Positions 25,784-34,704 of a stretch of 64,000 nucleotides of DNA are shown piece by piece. The translations under genes were made by a program, and so were the position numbers. Within the stretch, counting starts at the first letter, position 1; every line of letters begins with the position of its first letter. Below the pieces are notes generated by a model. The model saw only the letters and a program-made list of their open reading frames with translations, did no database searches and was not told where the DNA came from. This DNA is from Sphingopyxis sp. QXT-31 (lineage in GTDB: Bacteria; Pseudomonadota; Alphaproteobacteria; Sphingomonadales; Sphingomonadaceae), in NCBI RefSeq assembly GCF_001984035.1, contig NZ_CP019449.1, positions 620,001 through 684,000 on the forward strand, written 5' to 3'.

Positions 25784-27828
25784 AGTTTCTCAAGCTCGAA
25801 GTTGAAGATATTTTCGCCTATCGCGGCCCCAGCACGATCGACCTTTCCGAATGCACCGAGACGCGCAATATCGTCGTCGTTCAGGGTCGGAACGGCCATG
25901 GCAAAACGAGCCTGCTCAACGCGATCAAGCTCCTGTTTCTTGGGCTTGGAGATGTCCGCCTCCGCCGCGTCGGCGTCAATTCGACCGAGCTTGGCCCCAA
26001 AGCCTATGTCGTGGGGCAGCAAGGCCGTTGGTACGGCGTCTTCAACATGCTCGCGCGCGCGGAAGACGCCCCGGCCCGCGTCGCCTTGTCGTGGCAGGAT
26101 GGCGAGCGCATCTGCCGTGCCGAGCGCATTTTCTGGCCCTTGCGCGGAGCGACCGACTATCGCGAACAGCTCAATGTGACGATCGACCGCGAGCAGCTTT
26201 CGGGTCCGGCGGCCGAGGCGTTCATCCAGGGGCTGCTGCCGAAAGAGGTCGTACCGTTCTTCTTCTTCGACGGCGAACAGATTCAATCGCTCGCCGACGC
26301 CGAGGTCGGGCGCGAGCAGGGCGAGATCGAACGGCTGCTCCGCCTGTCCTTCGTCACGCAGGTGCTGCGCGAGGTCGACAGCTATGGCCGCGTGAAGCGC
26401 AAGGCGGGGCTGCCTGAAGCGGTAAGGGCGGAAATTGCCGCGGCCGAAGGTGCGCAGCGGGCCGCCGAGGCTCGTGGTGAAGCCGCGGCGCGTGCTCGCG
26501 TCCTGCTCGAGGAGGAGATCGCCGATCTGGATCGCGAAAAGCGTCAACTCGATATGGAACGGGCGCGTCTGCGAGGCGGACTTTCAGAAGAGGACCGCCG
26601 GCGCATGGAGGGGCGGATCGCGACCATCGCCTTGCAGCGCGAAGCCCTTGGAAACCGGATCGCTCAGGACATACCCGTCGAAATCCCTGCAATCGCCAAT
26701 CTCGGTCTCGTGCGCCAGGCGTTCGCCATGCTTGAGGAGCAGCTGGGCGGCACCGCCGATGCGCCGCTCGCGACGCGGCTCCATCGCGCATTGCCCGGAG
26801 CGGTCGTCGATGCGGTCGGTGCGCTGACGCCTCCCGTGACCCTGGCCGACAATCAGAAGGATCAGCTGCGCGGCCGTGTCACCGATATGCTCGTCGATGT
26901 CGGGGTCGCCCCGACCGGTCAGGAAAATCCGCTTCTCGCGTCGCTCAGCCCGCGAAAGGTTCGCGCGCTGCGGGACCGCTTCCTGCTCTGGACCCAATCG
27001 GGTGAAAATATGGCGGCGACCCAATCGGAGCAGCTTCGCCAAGCAAGGCAACTCGCGAGGGAAGAGCAGCAACTTCGCCAGGAGCTCGACGAGGCCGAAA
27101 TTACCAGCGACGAAGCCCGGGCGCGGTACAAGGCGTTGTCGGCTCAGATAGAGGGCATTGAAATCCTCGCCCGTGAGAAAGTCGCCGATAAGGCGATCCA
27201 GGCCGGGAATGAGGCGACGGCGCAGCGCGAGGCGGCGGAGCAGGCCGACACGGTCCAGCGCCTCTATGCAGCGCACGCCCATGTGGTTCGCGAAAATGCC
27301 GGATATCAGATCAGCCGCAAGGTTCGCGCCGCGCTTGACAGCTTCCGCGATGAACGCCGCCAGCTTATTCGCGCTTCGGTCGAAAGGCATCTCAACGACA
27401 AGGCGTCGATCCTGCTCGGTCCGAGCCAGTTGGTGAAGCATGTCGAGCTCGACGAGAATTTCGGCCTTTCCTATGTGGACGAACGCGGAGAACCGGTCGG
27501 CAGGCACAGCCTGTCCGCCGGCATGCGCCAACTCGCGGCGATGGCGATGCTCTGGGCGCTCAAGGAAGAAGCAAGGCGTCCGCTGCCCGTGGTTATCGAT
27601 ACGCCGCTTGGGCGTATCGATAATGAAAACCGGTCTTTGCTCCTCTCGGATTATTTCCCCGAGGCCGGCAATCCGCTGATCATTCTGCCCACCAATTCCG
27701 AACTCGGCGAAGATGATCTTGCGCTCCTCTCCGACAATATCGCCAAGCGGTATGAAATCAGGAATGTCGGCGGCACGAGTGCGCGGATCGACGAGGTGAG
27801 CCGTTCAGGAGGCCGGCGGCATGGATAG
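25780..27828 (+). CDS. DndD-like SMC/RecN-type ABC ATPase (second copy)
   Basis: A 682-residue ABC-type ATPase with a central coiled coil. Walker A is GRNGHGKT (36-43). VVPFFFFDGEQIQSLAD is the DndD-type motif that also occurs in the dnd-operon DndD. Coiled-coil segments run about 215-300 and 405-480. The signature HSLSAGMRQLAAMA and Walker B PVVIDTPLGRID lie near the C-terminus. Order and coupling (small protein, this gene, DndE-like) match the other operon. It is a paralogue of DndD without DndA or DndC beside it, so it probably serves recognition or restriction, not sulfur insertion. That role is inference. Confidence 0.85.
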   Translation: MKFLKLEVEDIFAYRGPSTIDLSECTETRNIVVVQGRNGHGKTSLLNAIKLLFLGLGDVRLRRVGVNSTELGPKAYVVGQQGRWYGVFNMLARAEDAPARVALSWQDGERICRAERIFWPLRGATDYREQLNVTIDREQLSGPAAEAFIQGLLPKEVVPFFFFDGEQIQSLADAEVGREQGEIERLLRLSFVTQVLREVDSYGRVKRKAGLPEAVRAEIAAAEGAQRAAEARGEAAARARVLLEEEIADLDREKRQLDMERARLRGGLSEEDRRRMEGRIATIALQREALGNRIAQDIPVEIPAIANLGLVRQAFAMLEEQLGGTADAPLATRLHRALPGAVVDAVGALTPPVTLADNQKDQLRGRVTDMLVDVGVAPTGQENPLLASLSPRKVRALRDRFLLWTQSGENMAATQSEQLRQARQLAREEQQLRQELDEAEITSDEARARYKALSAQIEGIEILAREKVADKAIQAGNEATAQREAAEQADTVQRLYAAHAHVVRENAGYQISRKVRAALDSFRDERRQLIRASVERHLNDKASILLGPSQLVKHVELDENFGLSYVDERGEPVGRHSLSAGMRQLAAMAMLWALKEEARRPLPVVIDTPLGRIDNENRSLLLSDYFPEAGNPLIILPTNSELGEDDLALLSDNIAKRYEIRNVGGTSARIDEVSRSGGRRHG

Positions 27829-29353
27829 CCTCTACTTCAGCAAGGATGAGAAAACGCTGTTCGAACGCGTCATCGCCGATGGGTTCGAGCAGCAGAGCGG
27901 ATACAATTGGTGGGTCGTCCGTATCGCAATTGCCCAGTCGCTCAAGATCGATGGCGAGCCCGACGCGCGGTTTCGCGCGCCTCCCACGCGGGACCGCGGA
28001 AGCGAGCTTCACTTGGCCCAGGTCACAGGGCAGGGGCAGCGCGCCGGTCAGGCAACCCTCGATCTTGGCTTGCCCGGCCGCGACCCGGACTATGACGATG
28101 CAATCCGCCTCCTCCTCAGCGTCAAGCACGACCGCGACATGTTCGCCAATGATCGCGACTATCTCGACCTGCTCCAGCGCCACGCAAGGCGCGGGCTTGA
28201 AATCATCCAGGCCAGCTGGCTGCCGGGACGTAGCTTTCACGACTATCTTCTGAACGAGATATTCTTCGGCATCGGCGGCGATACCGAAGACGGCCGGCCT
28301 GCCGATGTCGAACTCGACTGGCCCGCACTCTCGCGCGGATTCGCCCAGATCGGGGTGTCCGCATCGCAAAGCGCCGATGAAATCCAAGGTCCAAGGCTCA
28401 CCCGCTATCCGCTGACGTTGGCGGCCGTCGATGACTATGACCGCCTGCGCCGGGGGCTCGACGATCTCGCCTTTGCAATTGGCCTCGCTTCCGGCGGACT
28501 GGCGCTGAGCAGAGAAGCTGGCGAGCGGCGCGTCATACTCGACATTCCGCGCCCGAGCGCCACTTGGCAAGCCGTTGGCTGGCGCGCGCTGCGTGCAGCA
28601 CTTGCGGAGCGTGACGAAGCCTTGCCGGTGAGTCCGGGCGTCGATGTCGTTGGACGCCCTTTCGTGTTCGACCTTGCCGAGGCGCCGCATCTTTTCGTGG
28701 CCGGCGCCACGGGGAGCGGCAAGAGCGTCTGCCTCAATGCCCTCATCTTGTCGCTATTGCTCGCGCGCGAGGCTCCCGAACTCGTGATCATCGATCCGAA
28801 GGGCGTCGATTTTGCCGATTATGACGGCTGCGTGCGCCTGCGCGATCAGCATGTCATTACCGATATGGCTGCCGGTGTGGCTGTGCTGCGCGAGCTTGTC
28901 GAAGAGGTGGAGCGGCGACAGGTCCAGATGCGCGAGCTGGGCGTGCGCAATATCGGAGAAGCGCGGCGGGCCGGCAGCAACATGCGCCGCATCGTCGTGA
29001 TCGTCGATGAACTCGCCGATTTTCTGATGAGCCGCAGCGGCGCCGAGGAGCCTCTCATTCGTCTTGCCCAGAAAGCCCGTGCGAGCGGCATCCATTTGGT
29101 GCTTGCTACGCAGCGCCCCGACGCGGCGACCTTTCCAGGTCTGCTCCGCGCCAATATCCCGAGCCGCATCGCGCTCACCGTTCAAAAGGCGACCGAGTCG
29201 CGTATCATCCTCGACGAGAATGGAGCCGAGAATCTGCTTATGCGAGGCGACATGCTGATCAAGCTGGCAGGCCGCGATCCGACGCGCGTTCATGGCGCTG
29301 CGATCGATAACGCGGACATCGCAGCAGCCGTCGCGACGGCGAACAGCCAATGA
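27821..29353 (+). CDS. DndE-like domain fused to FtsK/SpoIIIE DNA translocase
   Basis: A 510-residue protein overlapping the preceding gene by eight bases. Residues 1-150 align by eye with the DndE candidate at 34255-34704: VRIAIAQSLKIDGEP against ARLAIGRSLGIPGTP, and HARRGLEIIQASW..RSFHDYLL against HWNRGIYTLWDDW..LSDFDHFV. Residues about 270-500 are an FtsK-type motor with Walker A GATGSGKS (295-302), LVIIDPKGVDFADYDG, Walker B RRIVVIVDELADFLM, and GIHLVLATQRPDAATFPGLLRANIPSRIAL. It lacks membrane segments and an obvious FtsK gamma domain. DndE binds nicked duplex DNA in known systems, so this could be a motor recruited to modified or nicked DNA. Confidence 0.8.
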   Translation: MDSLYFSKDEKTLFERVIADGFEQQSGYNWWVVRIAIAQSLKIDGEPDARFRAPPTRDRGSELHLAQVTGQGQRAGQATLDLGLPGRDPDYDDAIRLLLSVKHDRDMFANDRDYLDLLQRHARRGLEIIQASWLPGRSFHDYLLNEIFFGIGGDTEDGRPADVELDWPALSRGFAQIGVSASQSADEIQGPRLTRYPLTLAAVDDYDRLRRGLDDLAFAIGLASGGLALSREAGERRVILDIPRPSATWQAVGWRALRAALAERDEALPVSPGVDVVGRPFVFDLAEAPHLFVAGATGSGKSVCLNALILSLLLAREAPELVIIDPKGVDFADYDGCVRLRDQHVITDMAAGVAVLRELVEEVERRQVQMRELGVRNIGEARRAGSNMRRIVVIVDELADFLMSRSGAEEPLIRLAQKARASGIHLVLATQRPDAATFPGLLRANIPSRIALTVQKATESRIILDENGAENLLMRGDMLIKLAGRDPTRVHGAAIDNADIAAAVATANSQ

Positions 29354-30492
29354 CCGATACGTTGCTGCGACCGACCGCCTTCGCACTCGCGCACCTCACG
29401 CTCGTCGATATGGGGCCGCTTCGCGGTACCACCTCGCTTCCGCTGACCGATGAGGAGGGGAAGCCCACCAATTTATTCCTGATGATGGGGCCTAATGGAT
29501 CGGGTAAAACTACGATTCTCGATGCCATCTATCGGGCAATGGCGTTGCTCTCCAGCCGTGCTCACAACGAATATGGGAACGACGCGCTCGATAGCGGTGA
29601 CGGTGGTCTTCAGCTTGATGCGCGCGTGGTGCTTGACGACGGTGCACGATCGCGTGCGTTCATGCTTTCGATCGTCGCCGGCGGGCCGGGATTGTTGAAG
29701 GACTGGACCGCGGATGAGCTGGAAACGGCTGAAGTGGACGAGCAGATTGTGCTGGCCTTCCAGCGTCGCAGCGCAACCGAGGCCGTCCTGCGCGCGCAGA
29801 CGTCGCATCCGTCTGCCGTTTCGTTTCATGATGCGGTGATTGCCCAGCTGGGTGACCAGCCCAGGGATCTTTTCGAGACCGCGGCCGGCTATCCGACCGT
29901 CCTCTACTTCCCCTCGAACCGGGGCATCAGGCGGCCACCGCGCGAGAATGCCATCACGCGCCCCGCCGGATATGGCTACGCGCCCGCGCATCTGTTCGAT
30001 ACCGATGGTGCGAGCTGGGCGTCGTCGCTCGACAATCTGTTCGTCTGGTTCGCCTGGCTCGATGATGGGCGCGACGAGCGTTGCCGGGATATCGTGAACT
30101 CTTTGGTTTTTCGAGGTACGAAGCGTCTCGGAGCGGTCGATCGCCAGAATCTGTTCGTCCCCGTCGAAGTGCAGGAAACGGGCGCAAGTCACCGGCTCGA
30201 CCAGCTTTCGAGCGGTGAGCGCCAACTTGTCCAGCTGGTCGTGCGGATCGCGAGCCACATGGCGGGGTCGACGATAGTCCTGATCGATGAAACCGAGCAG
30301 CATCTTCACGTCGTGATGCGGCGGCGCCTGATGGCGATCATGAAGGACTGGGCGAAATCCTATCCGCAGCTCGCCTTCCTGTTCACGAGCCACCAGCCGG
30401 ACACGTTCCGGCTGCTCGCTCCGTCGCGCGCGGAGCCGGGGCTGCGCAAGAGCGCGTCGTTGGTCAAGCCGAGGTATAGGCCTGGTCAATGA
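29350..30492 (+). CDS. AAA/ABC ATPase, PARIS AriA-like
   Basis: A 380-residue ABC-type ATPase without a long coiled coil. Walker A is GPNGSGKTT (47-55). LSSGERQLVQLVVRIA is the signature and STIVLIDETEQHLH the Walker B, with the switch His in FLFTSHQPDTF. It overlaps both neighbours by four bases and is followed by a DUF4435 gene. The ABC ATPase-DUF4435 order is that of the PARIS system, where AriA scaffolds and holds AriB until a phage trigger releases it. Similarity to AriA specifically is judged by gene pairing and motifs. Confidence 0.75.
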   Translation: MTDTLLRPTAFALAHLTLVDMGPLRGTTSLPLTDEEGKPTNLFLMMGPNGSGKTTILDAIYRAMALLSSRAHNEYGNDALDSGDGGLQLDARVVLDDGARSRAFMLSIVAGGPGLLKDWTADELETAEVDEQIVLAFQRRSATEAVLRAQTSHPSAVSFHDAVIAQLGDQPRDLFETAAGYPTVLYFPSNRGIRRPPRENAITRPAGYGYAPAHLFDTDGASWASSLDNLFVWFAWLDDGRDERCRDIVNSLVFRGTKRLGAVDRQNLFVPVEVQETGASHRLDQLSSGERQLVQLVVRIASHMAGSTIVLIDETEQHLHVVMRRRLMAIMKDWAKSYPQLAFLFTSHQPDTFRLLAPSRAEPGLRKSASLVKPRYRPGQ

Positions 30493-31364
30493 ATGTCGTG
30501 CCGCTGACCGAATTCAGCTCGGACCGCCAGTTCGAGGCGCATTTTCGTTCGTTGCCGAGGGTCGTCCTCGAGGGTGACAGCGATGTGGCCTTCTTCCTTG
30601 CCTGGTTCGAACATCTTCTTTCGGAGCTTGATTTCGTGTCGGCGAAATCCATTAGCGGGGCCGCCGGATGCACGGCGGTCGGCCAGGCGGTTCAGCAGAG
30701 TATCGACGACGACGGCATTCCGGCGATCGGGATCGTCGATCGCGACTGGTTGAGCCGCGAACAGCGCTGGGACCTGCTCTATTCGCTCGATGACAATGCG
30801 GCAACCAATGCCAAGGGGGGCGACGTGGTGACGGCCTCGCTCTGGGAGATTGAGGCGTATCTTCTCCTTCCCGAGCTGATGGGGCGCTGGGTCGGACTCC
30901 AGCGCAACCCGCCGCCGGCGTCGCAGGGTGAGAAGGGCTCTGCGCTGGCTCGGGTCGTGGAGGAATGCGACGCGCTGCTGTTCGCTATGCCCTTTTTTGC
31001 CTCTGCCCATGCGGCTGGTGAGCATTGCGATATCCGCTATTTCAGGGATGTGGCGCATCACAACATGCCGGAGAAATGCGGGGAAATATGCGACGCGCTG
31101 GAGGGCGAACGGCGCGTCGCCCTCGAGCAAGTGGACAGTCTGATCGCGGCAATTCGCACTGCTGCGCCCGCTGACCCTGAGCGTCGCTTGTCTTTCTTGC
31201 TGCGCTATCTCGATACGAAGCGGCTACTTGAGCGTGTCGGCAGGCGGTTGAAGCTTCATGCCGATGCGCACCACGCGCTTTCCGAGCTCATGTCCCTGCT
31301 CGATCTGCGCCCTGCCGAACTGGAAGAAATTCTGAACAACGCCGTAGCGCGCTTCAACAGCTGA
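30489..31364 (+). CDS. DUF4435 TOPRIM-like protein, PARIS AriB-like
   Basis: A 291-residue protein. TOPRIM/DUF4435 signs are RVVLEGDSDVAFFLAWF (Glu28 and the DSD group), IPAIGIVDRDWLS (DxD) and SLWEIEAYLLLPEL. These are the usual metal-binding positions. In PARIS, AriB is a toxic TOPRIM nuclease kept inactive by AriA. It is the last gene of the rightward operon and overlaps the convergent GIY-YIG gene by 11 bases. The middle part is less conserved to my eye. Confidence 0.75.
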   Translation: MNVVPLTEFSSDRQFEAHFRSLPRVVLEGDSDVAFFLAWFEHLLSELDFVSAKSISGAAGCTAVGQAVQQSIDDDGIPAIGIVDRDWLSREQRWDLLYSLDDNAATNAKGGDVVTASLWEIEAYLLLPELMGRWVGLQRNPPPASQGEKGSALARVVEECDALLFAMPFFASAHAAGEHCDIRYFRDVAHHNMPEKCGEICDALEGERRVALEQVDSLIAAIRTAAPADPERRLSFLLRYLDTKRLLERVGRRLKLHADAHHALSELMSLLDLRPAELEEILNNAVARFNS

Positions 31365-32466
31365 CAGACCCCGCTTCCAAGACCGGGAGAAGGATGAGGG
31401 CATCCGCGAAATCGAGTTCGAGAAACTCTCCGCCGGCGCTGAGCCCCTCCGCGGCGATACGCGACAGCAATTGCTGCTCGGCTCTGTGGGCCAGCCAGCC
31501 GTCAGCAAAGCGCTGCGCGGCGATCAGTCGCCACCGCATCCCCATCTTGGGAGGAAATCCTTCGTTCAGCTCGCATATCCGCCGCGGTACGTCGCGTGAA
31601 ATGCCAAGCTTGAACCATTTTGGCTTGGTCCCGGCGACGCAAAGCATGAGAAGGTAGAGGTGATGCGCGTCATCTGCCACGCGGGTCGAGACAAGCGTGC
31701 CCTCGAATGGCACTGGCCCCCGGCTCACCATGCTGTCCGATACCGCCGAGCCGCCGCTGCCCAGCCCCTCTCTTGCTATTACATCGGCGCGTTGAAGGAG
31801 AGAGCCCGGATCATCCAAAAAGGCCCGCCAGGCGTCGTGATGCGGGCGAGGTATTCCGTCCTGCCGCAGACCTGCCGCAATGGCGTGAAACATGTTTACC
31901 GCATCCGCAGCTTCGCAAGGATCGAGCAAAGCTCCGTTCCCTCGGCGGCCGAGCACGATGGCACATAGATGTTCAACCGGCTGATCTTCGGCATTTGCGC
32001 GTTGCGGCCGGATAGCGAGAAAGGCTGCGAGCGCCGCTATCGTCTCCTCGTTGCTCCATTCCAGCCGTTGCGGTGCAAGGGAGGTCGACTGTTCGGACCG
32101 TCCGTGATCTTCGGCTGTGGATGATGGGCGGCCCTCGGGAGCGATTTGACGCCGATGCCATGCCGCGATGGCCTCGCGGGGAGCCTTGGCAATATCGCCG
32201 CGCTCGATCGCGCGCAGTTCCGTCAGCCGCCGCTTCAAGCCGGACACCGAGCGCAGCGTGGTACCGGGCCGAGGCGATCCGCGCTTCGCGGCAGCTTCGC
32301 TCAGATATCTCGAGGCGGCCGCGAGTTCCCTCGGAAGGTTGCTGCCCGGATAGGCGCCGCAGCGAAAATATATGTCCACAAGGACGTCCCACTCGGCCGC
32401 GTCCAGCCGCGGGCCTCCCCCACGCTTTGGCGCCGAACCATGCGGTGACGTCGGATTGATAGCCAC
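31354..32466 (-). CDS. GIY-YIG (T5orf172/MUG113-type) nuclease-like protein, distal dnd operon gene
   Basis: About 370 residues if the GTG at 32466 is used, 20 bases after the dndB stop; the frame is open to 32550. The N-terminal domain (LDAAEWDVLVDIYFRCGAYPG, TTLRSVSGLKRRLTELRAI) resembles accessory domains of some HNH restriction proteins. The C-terminal 100 residues look like T5orf172: HLYLLMLCVAGTKPKWFKLGISRDVPRRICEL, HRAEQQLLSRI, GGEFLELDF, giving the Y, R and E of a GIY-YIG active site. As the last gene of the dnd operon it is a candidate modification-dependent or self/non-self nuclease. No direct evidence for cutting. Confidence 0.65.
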   Translation of the reverse strand: MAINPTSPHGSAPKRGGGPRLDAAEWDVLVDIYFRCGAYPGSNLPRELAAASRYLSEAAAKRGSPRPGTTLRSVSGLKRRLTELRAIERGDIAKAPREAIAAWHRRQIAPEGRPSSTAEDHGRSEQSTSLAPQRLEWSNEETIAALAAFLAIRPQRANAEDQPVEHLCAIVLGRRGNGALLDPCEAADAVNMFHAIAAGLRQDGIPRPHHDAWRAFLDDPGSLLQRADVIAREGLGSGGSAVSDSMVSRGPVPFEGTLVSTRVADDAHHLYLLMLCVAGTKPKWFKLGISRDVPRRICELNEGFPPKMGMRWRLIAAQRFADGWLAHRAEQQLLSRIAAEGLSAGGEFLELDFADALILLPVLEAGSVSC

Positions 32467-32485
32467 AATCGCCGGACGCCGCTCG

Positions 32486-33733
32486 TCAATCGGCCTTGAT
32501 GGGGGCAGGCAATACCGTCTTTGCGGGATCCTGTCCGAGAAGTTCCGCATAGCGCAAGGTAAGGCGCGGGAGCATGGCAGGTTTCAGTTTCCCGAGCATA
32601 TAGAGCAGGATGTTGCGCGAGGTTGCTTTGTTTGCGGGCTCCATCGTCCGCGTGCTCGGATTCCAGATGATGCCCTTATGGGGGGGCTGCGATAGGTCCA
32701 TTGGCAGCTTGGCGATCAGCTTGAGCGCCCCCTCGATGCCCTCCGTCGGCACGAGCGCCGCGAGCAGTTCGGCGAGGATCATCAAGCCCACGGGCCGGAA
32801 CAGGAGATGGCCGCCCGCATCGGTGCGCTGTGCGGCGATCTCCTTCTTGTCTCCCGACTTCAGATAGGTCCCGAAGGGCGGAAAAGTTGCCCCGATCTTT
32901 CTGAACAGGTCTCCGGTCCAATCATAATACAGGTCGAGAATGTCGTCCGGCGGCCTGTAGAACCTCAGGCGTTCGAGCGACTCTTTCGATCGCACCTTCC
33001 AGAACAAGACCGTCAGGACGTCGTAGAGATTCTCGATCGTGGTGAGATGTTCGAGATCGTTTCCGGGAAGGTTGGCGCGGCCGGAAAAGAGAATTTGATC
33101 GCCACAGAATGACGGATGCTCTTCGACGAGGCGGCGTGTGATTATTGCCATCACATCAGACTCGTCGAGTGCGATGATCTCGCTCTTCTTTACGGCCTTG
33201 GCAGTCTTGTTCAGCGTCGTGAAAAGCTTGCGCGTCCGCTTCAACCCCTGCGCTGTCCCGTGGTGCGCGACGAAAAGAACCGACACCTCGTCTTCGCCCA
33301 GGCTGGCGTCTTCCTCCAAGGCTGCCTTGATGCCAGCGAGGCGATGCTGCCCATCCAGCGCGAACAGATCCTCGTCGCCGCTGAGCCGCAAAAAGCCGAG
33401 GCTATAGGCCGCGGTATCGCTGAGCTTTGCCGGGTCCAAGCCCGTGTCGCGCGGTTTGACATCGCCGAGCGCGAGCCATTCGGGATCGCCCTTGTAGACT
33501 GCGATAACGAGGGAATTGAAAAAGCGGTCATCATTGTCCTTCAAATAATCGGCGATCTGTGTGCCGCGCCCTTTCTTGAGTTCGCGCTGGATCATTTCCG
33601 AAAGCCGTTCGCTGCTGTGAATTTCGTCGGCGAAATTTACCTTTCCGGCAATCTGCGCGAGCGTCATCAGCACGGAGTAGAAAGCCCAGTCGCCGAAACG
33701 ACCACGCAGCGCGGGAAAATACTCGGCGCTCAT
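32486..33733 (-). CDS. dndB: DndB, DGQHR-domain protein of the phosphorothioation system
   Basis: A 415-residue protein with the family hallmark DLFALDGQHRLAGIKAAL (DGQHR at 127-131), followed by VSVLFVAHHGTAQGLKRTRKLFTTLNKTAK. DndB proteins influence how often sites are modified and act as transcriptional regulators of dnd operons in some bacteria. Here it is near the end of the operon, not just after dndA. Its start overlaps the upstream GIY-YIG gene by four bases. It could act on the repeat-rich promoter at 41631-41713. Confidence 0.85.
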   Translation of the reverse strand: MSAEYFPALRGRFGDWAFYSVLMTLAQIAGKVNFADEIHSSERLSEMIQRELKKGRGTQIADYLKDNDDRFFNSLVIAVYKGDPEWLALGDVKPRDTGLDPAKLSDTAAYSLGFLRLSGDEDLFALDGQHRLAGIKAALEEDASLGEDEVSVLFVAHHGTAQGLKRTRKLFTTLNKTAKAVKKSEIIALDESDVMAIITRRLVEEHPSFCGDQILFSGRANLPGNDLEHLTTIENLYDVLTVLFWKVRSKESLERLRFYRPPDDILDLYYDWTGDLFRKIGATFPPFGTYLKSGDKKEIAAQRTDAGGHLLFRPVGLMILAELLAALVPTEGIEGALKLIAKLPMDLSQPPHKGIIWNPSTRTMEPANKATSRNILLYMLGKLKPAMLPRLTLRYAELLGQDPAKTVLPAPIKAD

Positions 33734-34230
33734 GAGCGGAACGCTTTCACCACGGCACGTACCTCCGCCGAGAAATCCTTTTCAACGACCGGGGGAATGA
33801 TAGCATCGTTCAGGTCGGCCTCTAACTGGCCGAGATCGAACGTATCGTCAGCTATGGGGACATAGTTGAAGAACAGGTCGTCGCTATATTTGGCGAGCAT
33901 ATAATGGACCTTCGGTCTTTTGTTACGGCGCTGCTCTTTCAGATATTCGTAAAAGCGATCGTTCAGCGTCCGGTGCAGCGCCTCTTCGCCGGTAATGCCA
34001 ATATACATGATATAGCCATGCGGCGGAAAATGATCGTTCGCGTGCATCACGGTAAAGGCATAGATCCCTCGCTGAAGAGGGATCTGTGACTGGTTTCCGG
34101 CCTCAAACTTGACCGTGCACCAGGAGAGCGGTCCTTGAACCCGCGAGGTGCGCCAGCGGTTGGGGCTTATCAGGAAATCGCGAATGTCTGCTTTCAACCC
34201 GTCGACTGTCTGCACGAAATCATTAACCAT
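33730..34230 (-). CDS. GIY-YIG family protein within the dnd operon
   Basis: A 166-residue protein. Motifs are RGIYAFTV (55-57), YIMYIGITG (76-78), an Arg-rich stretch DRFYEYLKEQRRNKRP, and a later Glu in LGQLEADLNDAIIPP (137), which fits a GIY-YIG nuclease fold. It starts 24 bases after the dndE stop and overlaps dndB by four bases. GIY-YIG proteins are not part of the standard dndABCDE set. It may nick DNA for sulfur exchange or act in restriction. Confidence 0.75.
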   Translation of the reverse strand: MVNDFVQTVDGLKADIRDFLISPNRWRTSRVQGPLSWCTVKFEAGNQSQIPLQRGIYAFTVMHANDHFPPHGYIMYIGITGEEALHRTLNDRFYEYLKEQRRNKRPKVHYMLAKYSDDLFFNYVPIADDTFDLGQLEADLNDAIIPPVVEKDFSAEVRAVVKAFRS

Positions 34231-34254
34231 CGCTGCCCCTTTATTCCCCGCCCC

Positions 34255-34704
34255 TTATTCGCGGTTCCGCCTTTGTCGCGGGGACCCGCGGCCTTCGACC
34301 ATCCCGGCCAATCGGCCCACGAAATGATCGAAATCGCTGAGACTTGTCTTCCAGTCATCCCAAAGTGTGTAGATACCGCGGTTCCAGTGCGTGGCTACGA
34401 GAAACTGTATCCGTTGCCGCTCAATATCATGTTCACCGCTATGCTCGACGATCAGGCTGATCCATGTTGCGAGATCGGGCCCGGATCCGAAGAGATTTTC
34501 TCCTTTTATGGGCTTGCCGAAGCCGGTGAAGCTTGTCTCGAGCTTTGGCGTGCCTGGAATGCCGAGTGACCGTCCTATTGCGAGCCGCGCCGGGCCATAG
34601 CGGTGCGGCAACCCCAAGAGACGCTGGAAGCGGCCGTTGAGATCGTCTGCGGGCCGCGCAGTTCGAAAGTCCGTCCGGATCATGTCGATGAGGCTAAGGG
34701 TCAT
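34255..34704 (-). CDS. dndE: DndE-like DNA sulfur modification protein
   Basis: A 149-residue protein overlapping dndD by four bases. RFQRLLGLPHRYGPARLAIGRSLGIPG resembles the helical core of DndE, and the C-terminal helix HWNRGIYTLWDDWKTSLSDFDHFV extends it. Known DndE proteins are about 110-130 residues, bind nicked double-stranded DNA and are needed for phosphorothioation. This one is slightly long and basic at the end (RGSPRQRRNRE). Position after dndD supports the call, with moderate sequence support. Confidence 0.7.
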   Translation of the reverse strand: MTLSLIDMIRTDFRTARPADDLNGRFQRLLGLPHRYGPARLAIGRSLGIPGTPKLETSFTGFGKPIKGENLFGSGPDLATWISLIVEHSGEHDIERQRIQFLVATHWNRGIYTLWDDWKTSLSDFDHFVGRLAGMVEGRGSPRQRRNRE

